Below, piece by piece: positions 1 through 5,675 of a stretch of DNA of 14,090 nucleotides. This stretch comes from Flavobacteriaceae bacterium UBA3078. Lineage in GTDB: Bacteria; Bacteroidota; Bacteroidia; Flavobacteriales; Flavobacteriaceae. Positions within the stretch are counted from its first letter, which is position 1, and each line of letters begins with the position of its first letter. Position numbers and translations under genes: made by a program. The notes beneath the pieces are model-generated. The model was given only the letters and a program-made list of their open reading frames with translations, ran no database searches and was not told the DNA's origin. The stretch lies in NCBI GenBank assembly GCA_002366675.1, contig DFBO01000248.1, positions 1 to 14,090 of the forward strand, in the 5' to 3' direction.

Positions 1-111
1 AAACAAGATGCACCTATAGAAATTTATTTTATGGGTGAAACAGGTAAAGTCGTGAAGTCTCATTCTTTGGCTAATCTATTGCCTTTAATATTTGATAAAT
101 CAGTTCTTTAA
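1..111 (+). CDS. cdd: Cytidine deaminase, C-terminal fragment
   Basis: Only the last 36 codons lie in the window; the 5' end is cut off. The reading frame is open from base 1 to a TAA at 109-111 and encodes a tail containing IYFMGETGKVVKS followed by SLANLLPLIFDKS. I recognise this as the C-terminus of flavobacterial cytidine deaminases, which convert cytidine and deoxycytidine to the uridine forms in pyrimidine salvage. The zinc-binding motifs lie upstream and cannot be checked. From general knowledge, cdd often precedes pdhA in Flavobacteriaceae, which supports the call. A separate promoter appears to lie between this gene and pdhA, so the two need not be co-transcribed. Confidence 0.7.
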   Translation, partial: KQDAPIEIYFMGETGKVVKSHSLANLLPLIFDKSVL

Positions 112-164
112 ATTCTCTTAAGGATAAATATTTAGACTCTCAGTAAATTTTTACGAATTACAGT

Positions 165-195
165 TTTTTGGTTAGTAACTAAAGTAGTATTTTTG
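165..195 (+). promoter_or_regulatory. Probable Bacteroidota-type promoter of the pdhA-E2 operon
   Basis: A TATTTTTG box at 188-195 matches the Bacteroidota -7 element TAnnTTTG. A TTG at 168-170, inside a T-run, lies 17 bases upstream and fits the -33 element. The ATG of pdhA follows 28 bases after the box, leaving a leader of roughly 20 nt. Both elements and the spacing agree, so this is one of the better promoter candidates in the window. Confidence 0.6.
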
Positions 196-223
196 TTAAT
201 CGTTTATCTAAGTAACGTAACCA

Positions 224-1222
224 ATGCAAAAAATAACTAAAGAAGTTTACCTTAAGTGGTATGAAGATATGTTGTTCTGGAGAAAGTTTGAAGACAAGCT
301 AGCTGCCGTTTACATACAACAAAAAGTAAGAGGGTTTCTTCACTTATACAATGGTCAGGAAGCTATATTAGCTGGAGCTTTACATGCTATGGACTTGACT
401 AAAGATAAAATGATTACTGCTTATAGAAATCATGTACAGCCAATAGGAATGGGAGTTGATCCTAGACGAGTTATGGCAGAATTGTATGGAAAAGCAACAG
501 GGACTTCTCAAGGTTTAGGAGGTTCCATGCATATTTTTTCAAAAGAACATCGTTTTTATGGTGGACATGGTATTGTAGGTGGACAGATTCCCTTAGGAGC
601 AGGTATTGCATTTGGTGATAAATATCATAATGTTGATGCTGTTACACTATGTTGTTTTGGCGATGGAGCTGCTAGACAAGGGTCTCTTCATGAAACCTTT
701 AACATGGCAATGAACTGGAAATTACCTGTAGTTTTTGTTTGCGAAAATAATGGGTATGCCATGGGAACTTCAGTAGATAGAACAGCAAATCATACAGATA
801 TTTGGAAATTAGGATTGGGTTACGAAATGCCTTGTGGACCAGTTGATGGTATGAACCCTATAAAAGTTGCAGAAGCCTTTGATGAAGCTATTTCACGTGC
901 AAGAAGAGGAGATGGCCCAACTTTTTTAGAATTAAAAACTTACAGATATAGAGGTCACTCTATGAGTGATGCCCAGCATTATAGAACGAAAGATGAAGTC
1001 GAAGAGTACAAAAAAATTGATCCAATAACACAAGTAAAAGATGTTATTCTTAAAAAGAAGTATGCATCTGAAGCTGATATCAAGAAAATTGACAAACGAG
1101 TAAAAGATTTAGTAAGTGAATGTGAGAAATTTGCTGAAGAATCACCATATCCAGATAAAAATGTCATGTACGATACTGTATATGAACAAGAAGATTATCC
1201 ATTTATTCAACACAAAATATAA
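224..1222 (+). CDS. pdhA: Pyruvate dehydrogenase E1 component, alpha subunit
   Basis: This is the alpha chain of the heterotetrameric (alpha2beta2) thiamine-diphosphate-dependent E1, which decarboxylates pyruvate and passes the acetyl group to lipoyl-E2 in the cytoplasm. At 332 residues it has the usual family length. The ThDP/Mg motif begins at GDG (146-148) and ends at NN (175-176), with the family-typical stretch between. The region YRNHVQP, the glycine-rich GGSMH loop, and YRYRGHSMSD (the active-site/phosphorylation-loop region in homologues) are all present. The start follows the promoter box at a sensible distance and gives a normal N-terminus (MQKITKEVYLKWYEDML). The E2 gene starts 3 bases after the stop, so the two are certainly co-transcribed. 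The E1 beta gene (pdhB) is not beside it, so the partner must be encoded elsewhere. Confidence 0.95.
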   Translation: MQKITKEVYLKWYEDMLFWRKFEDKLAAVYIQQKVRGFLHLYNGQEAILAGALHAMDLTKDKMITAYRNHVQPIGMGVDPRRVMAELYGKATGTSQGLGGSMHIFSKEHRFYGGHGIVGGQIPLGAGIAFGDKYHNVDAVTLCCFGDGAARQGSLHETFNMAMNWKLPVVFVCENNGYAMGTSVDRTANHTDIWKLGLGYEMPCGPVDGMNPIKVAEAFDEAISRARRGDGPTFLELKTYRYRGHSMSDAQHYRTKDEVEEYKKIDPITQVKDVILKKKYASEADIKKIDKRVKDLVSECEKFAEESPYPDKNVMYDTVYEQEDYPFIQHKI

Positions 1223-1225
1223 GCT

Positions 1226-2842
1226 ATGGCAGAAATAATTAATATGCCTCGTTTAAGTGATACCATGGAAGAAGGTACAGTTGCTTCTTGGTTGAAAAAA
1301 GTTGGCGATAAAATAGAAGAAGGCGATATTCTTGCTGAAATTGAAACAGATAAAGCTACAATGGAATTCGAGTCTTTTTACGAAGGAACTTTACTTCATA
1401 TTGGTGTGCAAGAAGGAGAAACTACTAAAGTGGATGAGCTTTTAGCCATCATTGGAGAAAAAGATGAAGATATTTCTGAACTCTTAAAAAATGCGGCTGT
1501 CAACCTGAGTGCAGTCGTAGAGTCTAACGATAATGTCATTCAGAGTGATAACGAAGAATCTAAAACTGAAACAGAACTTCCAGAAGGAGTCATAGTTGTT
1601 ACCATGCCACGATTGAGTGATACTATGGAAGAAGGTACGGTTGCCTCTTGGCTTAAAAAAGTTGGCGATGCGGTTGAAGAAGGAGATATTCTTGCTGAAA
1701 TTGAAACAGATAAAGCGACTATGGAATTTGAAAGTTTCCAATCTGGAACTTTATTGCATGTTGGTTTAAATGAAGGTGAAACTGCTAAAGTAGATGCGCT
1801 TTTAGCTATTATTGGACCAAAAGGAACAGATGTATCTCAAATAGCTAAAAACTTTAAAGTAAGTAGTTCTAAAGATGATAGAAAAGATGTCATTCCGAGC
1901 GCAGTCGAGGAATCTCTTCCTAAAAGTGAAGTGCCTAAAAAAGAAACTACCACTTCGATCGCAGTCGAGAAGTCTCAAGCTTCAAATTCAAATAGAATAT
2001 TTGTTTCACCATTAGCTAAAAAAATGGCTGATGAAAGAGGGATTAATATTTCTCAAGTACAAGGAACTGGTGAAAATGGAAGAGTTGTTAAACGTGACAT
2101 AGAAAATTATACACCTGGAGTATCAACTGTTTCAGTTGGTAAATTTGTGCCTAGTGGACAAGAAGATTTCGATGAGGTAAAGCATTCGCAGATGCGTAAG
2201 GTTATAGCAAAACGTTTAGGTGAATCTAAATTCACAGCGCCACATTATTATTTAAATGTGGAGTTTGATATGGAAAATGCCATAGCATTCCGTCAGCAAT
2301 ACAATTCACTACCAGATACTAAAATTTCATATAACGACATCATTGTAAAAGCTTGTGCATTAGCATTAAAGCAACATCCACAAGTAAATTCACAATGGTT
2401 TGATGATAGAATGCAACTTAATAACCATGTTCATATTGGAGTAGCAGTTGCAGTTCCTGATGGTTTGGTTGTTCCTGTTGTGAAATTTGCTAACGAGCAA
2501 AGTTTAACACAAATTGGTGCTTCAGTAAAGGATTTTGCAGGTAAAGCGAGAAATAAAAAACTAACACCTCAGGAAATGGAGGGAAGTACCTTTACCATTT
2601 CTAATTTAGGGATGTTTGGAATTGAGAGTTTTACGTCAATTATCAATCAACCTAATTCAGCTATTTTATCTGTTGGAGCTATTGTTGAAAAACCAGTTGT
2701 TAAAAATGGTCAGATAGTTGTAGGAAATACCATGAAATTGACCATGGCTTGCGATCATAGAACCGTTGATGGAGCTACAGGATCGGAATTTCTTCTAACC
2801 TTAAAAGGGTATATTGAAAATCCAGTGACTATGTTGGTGTAA
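1226..2842 (+). CDS. pdhC: Pyruvate dehydrogenase E2, dihydrolipoamide acetyltransferase (two lipoyl domains)
   Basis: This is the core of the PDH complex and transfers acetyl groups from lipoyl arms to CoA. The 538 residues read in order as follows. Lipoyl domain 1 spans about 2-80 (lipoyl-lysine K43 in ETDKATME). Linker 1 spans 81-123. Lipoyl domain 2 spans about 123-200 (K163 in the same motif). Linker 2 spans 200-256. The peripheral subunit-binding domain spans about 257-295 (SPLAKKMADERGI, GTGENGRVVKRDIE). A third linker leads to the catalytic acyltransferase domain (about 318-538), with the active-site motif HRTVD (H511, D515). The two lipoyl domains are close copies. The two linkers on either side of lipoyl domain 2 carry four in-frame palindromic repeat units (listed separately), which is unusual. 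Specificity for pyruvate is inferred from linkage to pdhA. The symbol pdhC is the common one; aceF is equivalent. Confidence 0.95.
   Translation: MAEIINMPRLSDTMEEGTVASWLKKVGDKIEEGDILAEIETDKATMEFESFYEGTLLHIGVQEGETTKVDELLAIIGEKDEDISELLKNAAVNLSAVVESNDNVIQSDNEESKTETELPEGVIVVTMPRLSDTMEEGTVASWLKKVGDAVEEGDILAEIETDKATMEFESFQSGTLLHVGLNEGETAKVDALLAIIGPKGTDVSQIAKNFKVSSSKDDRKDVIPSAVEESLPKSEVPKKETTTSIAVEKSQASNSNRIFVSPLAKKMADERGINISQVQGTGENGRVVKRDIENYTPGVSTVSVGKFVPSGQEDFDEVKHSQMRKVIAKRLGESKFTAPHYYLNVEFDMENAIAFRQQYNSLPDTKISYNDIIVKACALALKQHPQVNSQWFDDRMQLNNHVHIGVAVAVPDGLVVPVVKFANEQSLTQIGASVKDFAGKARNKKLTPQEMEGSTFTISNLGMFGIESFTSIINQPNSAILSVGAIVEKPVVKNGQIVVGNTMKLTMACDHRTVDGATGSEFLLTLKGYIENPVTMLV
1244..1458 (+). 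repeat. Lipoyl-domain repeat, copy 1 of 2
   Basis: This stretch encodes lipoyl domain 1 of the E2 protein from MPRLSDTMEEG onward. It recurs 360 bases (120 residues) downstream at 1604-1818, with near-identical protein over the first half (only the residues after VGD differ noticeably) and mostly synonymous DNA changes. It reflects an in-gene domain duplication, which is common in E2 proteins. Confidence 0.9.
1498..1525 (+). repeat. In-frame REP-like palindromic unit A (E2 linker 1)
   Basis: This is a 28-nt unit starting TGTCAACCTGAGTGCAGTCG and ending AGAGTCT. It aligns without gaps to unit C (1888-1915) and shares its central GCAGTCG. It is read as VNLSAVVES (residues 92-100). It is richer in G and C than the surrounding coding DNA. 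The dyad arms are eroded here compared with units C and D. Confidence 0.65.
1534..1561 (+). repeat. In-frame REP-like palindromic unit B (E2 linker 1, degenerate)
   Basis: This 28-nt unit starts TGTCATTCAGAGTG and ends GAAGAATCT, and it lies 36 bases after unit A in the same frame. It keeps both ends of the consensus (TGTCATTC and GAATCT, which can pair ATTC with GAAT) but has lost the central GCAGTCG. It is read as VIQSDNEES (residues 104-112). It is the weakest of the four members. Confidence 0.5.
1604..1818 (+). repeat. Lipoyl-domain repeat, copy 2 of 2
   Basis: This is the second copy of the lipoyl-domain unit at 1244-1458, in the same frame, with the lipoyl-lysine codon at 1712-1714. 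The divergence is mainly at third codon positions, so the duplication is kept under selection and is not recent. Confidence 0.9.
1888..1915 (+). repeat. In-frame REP-like palindromic unit C (E2 linker 2, best copy)
   Basis: This 28-nt unit starts TGTCATTCCGAGCGCAGTCG and ends AGGAATCT. ATTCC pairs with GGAAT and CGA with TCG, around a GCGCAG loop and with one bulged A, so the RNA or single-stranded DNA can form a hairpin. From memory this is the form seen between genes in many Flavobacteriaceae. It is read as VIPSAVEES (residues 222-230). Confidence 0.75.
1948..1975 (+). repeat. In-frame REP-like palindromic unit D (E2 linker 2)
   Basis: This 28-nt unit starts TACCACTTCGATCGCAGTCG and ends AGAAGTCT, and it lies 60 bases after unit C in the same frame. 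Its arms differ from unit C in a compensated way: ACTTC pairs with GAAGT where C has ATTCC with GGAAT, and CGA/TCG is kept. It is read as TTSIAVEKS (residues 242-250). Paired changes of this kind suggest a structured repeat family and not a chance likeness. Confidence 0.7.
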
Positions 2843-2845
2843 CAA

Positions 2846-2865
2846 ATTCCTGCGAAAGCAGGAAT
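2846..2865. repeat. Perfect 8-bp palindrome with GAAA loop after the E2 gene
   Basis: ATTCCTGC and GCAGGAAT form a perfect stem closed by a GAAA tetraloop, starting 3 bases after the E2 stop codon. It has no T-run directly after it. The stem could protect the mRNA 3' end or be a REP-like intergenic unit; similar ATTCCTGC-GAAA-GCAGGAAT units are, from memory, frequent in Flavobacteriaceae genomes. Confidence 0.6.
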
Positions 2866-2875
2866 CTTAAAATAT

Positions 2876-2911
2876 AATCCTGTTTCATCTTTTTTGAAGC
2901 AGGATTTTTTT
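2876..2911 (+). terminator. Rho-independent terminator of the pdhA-E2 operon
   Basis: AATCCTGTTTC (2876-2886) pairs with GAAGCAGGATT (2896-2906), an 11-bp stem with one G-T wobble and a 9-nt T-rich loop, followed by a T-run to 2911. It lies 33 bases after the E2 stop and overlaps the last base or two of the convergent regulator gene, so transcription from both sides meets here. Confidence 0.85.
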
Positions 2912-3683
2912 ATGCGTGCTGCTGAAGATATTTTGATGGTAAAATATGAAACGAATCTTTAAAGCATTTCGAAAAATAAGCTAGGCTATTAAAACCAGTT
3001 TTTTTAGCTACTTCAGTAATATTTCCTTTTCTATAATGTAGCATGTTTATGGCTCTTTTAAGTCTGTAATCTCTTAAAAAGACACTTGGAGATTTGCCTG
3101 TTAAAAATTTTAGCCTTCTGTAAAATTGTGAGGAACTCAAACCTAAAGATTTGCTAAAAAGTGACACATTAAAGTCTGCATCATGCCAAATGGTTTCAAG
3201 ATAGTTCATCAATTGCGTGAGAAACTGTTCTTCAGAAACAGATAAGTTTTTTATATCATCTCTATGTATAAAGTTATTGTTGTTTTCTTTTTCATAAGCA
3301 GTTTTCACAGCATCTGAAATCACAAATTTATCCTTAACAACCACTTCACACATTCTGGTGGCCAATATTTTGGATTTAGCAAACTTCCCTTCTGCTATTC
3401 CAAGTTTTAAATCACGAATGGATTTATCAAATTTAGGCGTGATGTATTTAAAATTTGATCGTAATTTCAAGCCACATAAAACAGCATTTGTTACAGTGTT
3501 AAAAATCACTTCATATGTGTTGTCGTTGTGATTTAAAATACGGCCTTTAAATTTTTCAATTAAGTTAGAAATACCATTATGAAGTTTTTGTGTAAATAAA
3601 TTGAACTGATTGGCTTCAAGTCTGTGCAAAAAATCACTTGTCTCAATAACCATGATATATGTTGCCGTTTTGTCTGAAGTCAT
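2910..3683 (-). CDS. AraC-family regulator with an N-terminal degenerate cyclase-like domain
   Basis: The 257 residues have two parts. Residues 153-256 form an AraC/XylS DNA-binding domain with two helix-turn-helix units and the classic second-helix signature GNITEVAKKTGFNSLAYFSK followed by CFKDSF and LPSKYL. Residues 7-125 resemble a class III adenylate/guanylate cyclase fold: FKGRIL-x-YEVIFNTVTNAVLCGLKLRSNF and LKLGIAEG align by eye with the GGRVVKTxGDGFLAVFxSPxDAV and LRIGIHTGE regions. The metal-binding residues look lost (the usual GDG reads DNT, and the first Asp region reads VIETSDF), so it is probably a binding or dimerisation module, not an enzyme. From memory, related Bacteroidota proteins also carry an N-terminal DUF4242-like domain, absent here. 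It is convergent with the PDH operon and divergent from the peptidase gene, and no clear promoter was found. The AraC part is certain; the cyclase-like part is inference. Confidence 0.8.
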   Translation of the reverse strand: MTSDKTATYIMVIETSDFLHRLEANQFNLFTQKLHNGISNLIEKFKGRILNHNDNTYEVIFNTVTNAVLCGLKLRSNFKYITPKFDKSIRDLKLGIAEGKFAKSKILATRMCEVVVKDKFVISDAVKTAYEKENNNNFIHRDDIKNLSVSEEQFLTQLMNYLETIWHDADFNVSLFSKSLGLSSSQFYRRLKFLTGKSPSVFLRDYRLKRAINMLHYRKGNITEVAKKTGFNSLAYFSKCFKDSFHILPSKYLQQHA

Positions 3684-3793
3684 TTGTCATTGATTAACTA
3701 CCTAAATTTAATGAATTTAAGTGAATTATGCTAAATCTTAATTTCTACTTATAAACTAAGCTTAAAAAGCATCTTCATACTTCTCATTTTTTT

Positions 3794-3801
3794 TATCTTT
3801 A
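3794..3801 (+). promoter_or_regulatory. Weak candidate -7 element before the M28 peptidase gene
   Basis: TATCTTTA differs at the last base from the Bacteroidota TAnnTTTG element and lies 19 bases before the ATG at 3821. No clear -33 TTG is present. The rest of the 137-base spacer (3684-3820) shows only AT-rich sequence and the imperfect dyad TAAATT-N5-AATTTA near 3705-3721. Confidence 0.3.
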
Positions 3802-3820
3802 AACTCTAACAAAACAAACT

Positions 3821-4774
3821 ATGAAAAAGAGTTTACAATTTATTTTATTGTTATTTATTTTTAGCTGTAAACCATCAGCTACAGTTACTGTAGATACTAA
3901 ATCCAATTCTGTAACTGCTTCTGAAGTTAAAGAAACAGTTGCTTTTCTAGCGTCTAATGATTTACTTGGTAGAGATACAGGATCAGAAGGTATCGAAGAA
4001 GCAGCAACCTATTTAGAAAAACAATTTAAGAGTTTTGGTTTAAAACCATATTTTGAAACCTATCGAGATAATTTTAAAGTAGCAGATAGTGATGCCTTTA
4101 ATGTAGTAGGTTACATAGAAGGTAGTGATGCTAAATTGAAAGATGAATTTATTATTGTTGGAGCACATTACGACCATATTGGGTATTCTAATGTTGTAGA
4201 AAATGATTCTATAGCAAATGGAGCTAACGATAATGCTGCAGGAACAGCTGGAGTAGTAGCTCTAGCTAAGTATTTTGCTAATGCTAAAACGAATAAGCGA
4301 AGTGTAATGTTTGTATTGTTTTCTGCTGAAGAAAAAGGCTTGTTAGGTTCAAAACATTTATCTGAAAAACTGAAAGCAGAGAATTTTAATCTATATAATA
4401 TGTTTAATATAGAAATGATTGGCTTACCAATGAAGGATAAAAACTATAAAGCATATTTAACAGGACACAAAATGTCTAATATGTCAGATAAATTTAACGA
4501 ATATCTAGCAGATTCAAATTTTATAGGCCTTTATGAAATGGCAGAAACGTATCAATTGTTTAAACGTTCAGACAATTATCCTTTTTATTTAGATTTTAAA
4601 GTACCTTCACAAACACTTTCAACATCAGATGATTATATTTATTACCATCAATCTGGAGATGAAATTGATAAATTGGATTATGAACACATGGCAAATATTA
4701 CTAATAAATTGATAATTATTATCGAGAAAATGAGTCAGTCTCCAACTAAAGAAATCATATTAAATAATGAGTAA
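3821..4774 (+). CDS. M28-family metallopeptidase, lipoprotein
   Basis: This is a secreted zinc aminopeptidase-like protein (317 residues). It opens with a lipoprotein signal peptide (MKKSLQFILLLFIFSC, lipobox IFSC, lipidated C16), so it is probably anchored in the cell envelope. The M28 di-zinc ligand pattern is complete: H116 (GAHYDHIG), D137 (GANDNAAG), E170/E171 (SAEEKG, catalytic base and ligand), E198 (NIEMIG, where many members have NLDMIG) and H276 (YYHQSGDEIDKLD). The Asp-to-Glu change at 198 keeps an acidic ligand and occurs in other Bacteroidota members, as far as I recall. The substrate cannot be told from sequence. The gene overlaps the following SDR gene by 8 bases, so the two are translationally coupled. 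No protease-associated or C-terminal type IX sorting domain is present. Confidence 0.9.
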   Translation: MKKSLQFILLLFIFSCKPSATVTVDTKSNSVTASEVKETVAFLASNDLLGRDTGSEGIEEAATYLEKQFKSFGLKPYFETYRDNFKVADSDAFNVVGYIEGSDAKLKDEFIIVGAHYDHIGYSNVVENDSIANGANDNAAGTAGVVALAKYFANAKTNKRSVMFVLFSAEEKGLLGSKHLSEKLKAENFNLYNMFNIEMIGLPMKDKNYKAYLTGHKMSNMSDKFNEYLADSNFIGLYEMAETYQLFKRSDNYPFYLDFKVPSQTLSTSDDYIYYHQSGDEIDKLDYEHMANITNKLIIIIEKMSQSPTKEIILNNE

Positions 4775-5450
4775 AAAAATTATTATTACTGGAACAAGTA
4801 GAGGAATTGGTTTCGAACTTGTAAAGCTATTTGCTAGTCAAGGACACCAAGTATTGGCATTATCGAGAAATAATAACTCAATAGGTAATCTACAATTAAA
4901 AAATGTGACTTCTTTTGCTTTTGATTTATCTAAGCCTTCAAACTACATAAAAATTGAAGAATTTGTTAAGACAGAATGGAAGTATGTTGATGTATTAATA
5001 AACAATGCAGGAACCTTATTAAATAAACCATTTGCAGATACTACAATGGAAGATTTTGAACAGGTTTATAAAACAAACGTTTTTGGTGTTTCAGAAATGA
5101 TAAGAACTGTTCTCCCCTTTATGAAAAAAGAAAGTCATGTAGTAACTATTAGTTCTATGGGAGGCGTTCAAGGGAGTGTTAAATTCCCAGGACTTTCTGC
5201 TTATAGTTCAAGTAAGGCAGCTGTAATAACACTTACCGAATTGTTGGCAGAAGAGTATAAAGAGGCAGGTCCAAGTTTTAATGTGTTAGCTTTGGGAGCA
5301 GTCCAAACAGAAATGTTAGAAGAGGCTTTTCCAGGTTATGTGGCTCCAACAACTGCAAATGAAATGGCAAAATATATTTTTGATTTTTCATTGAGTGGGC
5401 AAAAATATTATAACGGAAAACTACTTCAAGTATCTATTTCAACTCCTTAA
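4767..5450 (+). CDS. Short-chain dehydrogenase/reductase (SDR)
   Basis: This is a classical cytoplasmic SDR of 227 residues, using NAD(H) or NADP(H). The Rossmann motif TGTSRGIG spans residues 8-15, NNAG spans 79-82, the catalytic Ser is S130 in ISSMGG, and the YxxxK pair is Y146/K150 in YSSSK. After the active site, the segment LALGAVQTEMLEEAFPGYVAP fits the cofactor/substrate loop. The R12 after TGTS and the SRN at the end of beta-2 suggest a preference for NADPH, but this is only an inference. It is shorter than most family members because the C-terminal extension is small. It starts inside the end of the peptidase gene (8-base overlap), so it lacks its own promoter. The substrate is unknown. 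Confidence 0.9.
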   Translation: MSKKIIITGTSRGIGFELVKLFASQGHQVLALSRNNNSIGNLQLKNVTSFAFDLSKPSNYIKIEEFVKTEWKYVDVLINNAGTLLNKPFADTTMEDFEQVYKTNVFGVSEMIRTVLPFMKKESHVVTISSMGGVQGSVKFPGLSAYSSSKAAVITLTELLAEEYKEAGPSFNVLALGAVQTEMLEEAFPGYVAPTTANEMAKYIFDFSLSGQKYYNGKLLQVSISTP

Positions 5451-5470
5451 CAGTTAGTCTTTTAAGGCGC

Positions 5471-5483
5471 GTCACTTTGAGCG
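5471..5483 (+). repeat. Partial REP-like unit in the spacer after the SDR gene
   Basis: GTCACTTTGAGCG matches the left half of the repeat family seen as units A-D in the E2 gene (compare TGTCATTCCGAGCG and the ACTTCGA form of unit D). The expected right half is replaced by AT-rich sequence. It is short, so chance is possible, but the 4-base GAGCG core in AT-rich DNA is suggestive. Confidence 0.4.
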
Positions 5484-5600
5484 ATTAATAGAGTTATTTT
5501 ATAATCAGAAATTGAAATCATAACAGCTTCAAATAAGAGAAAAGAACGACAGTCAAGTACTTCATAATACGTAGTTTTTATAATTCATTATCAAGGAATC

Positions 5601-5657
5601 TAAATTTGCATTTTTTTATTATTCACAATTACTTTCCATTTTAATAAAGTAATTTTG
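5601..5657 (+). promoter_or_regulatory. Two candidate -7 boxes for ctlX
   Basis: TAAATTTG (5601-5608) and TAATTTTG (5650-5657) both match TAnnTTTG exactly. The second would start transcription about 12-15 bases before the ATG at 5676, and it has only a weak -33 match (TTACTTT at 5629). The first would give a leader of about 60 nt. The second box contains the TTG that could otherwise be mistaken for a start codon. Confidence 0.5.
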
Positions 5658-5675
5658 CAATTCAAACACAAATTC

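Larger units (their letters stand above)
5451..5675. other. Spacer between the SDR gene and ctlX
   Basis: These 225 bases carry no gene. Just after the SDR stop, GTCACTTTGAGCG (5471-5483) looks like the left half of the REP-like family found inside the E2 gene; the right half is decayed. Two perfect TAnnTTTG boxes lie further on (5601-5608 and 5650-5657). No convincing terminator hairpin for the peptidase-SDR operon is visible. Confidence 0.55.

Noticed and set aside
979..1167. 62-codon minus-strand frame inside pdhA
   Set aside because: It is a shadow of the E1 alpha C-terminal coding region, with no promoter or recognisable domain.
1484..1741. 85-codon open frame on the minus strand across the E2 linker and lipoyl domain 2
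   Set aside because: It is antisense to a well-supported gene, has Phe/Asn-rich content typical of reversed AT-rich codons and matches no family I know.
1498..1975. Four regularly related 28-nt units as a CRISPR array
   Set aside because: The spacers have unequal length (8, 326 and 32 bases), the units diverge strongly, no cas gene is near, and the units lie inside an intact coding frame.
3705..3721. TAAATT-N5-AATTTA dyad as an operator between the AraC-type gene and the peptidase gene
   Set aside because: Only six AT base pairs per arm in AT-rich DNA; expected by chance, and AraC proteins usually bind direct repeats.
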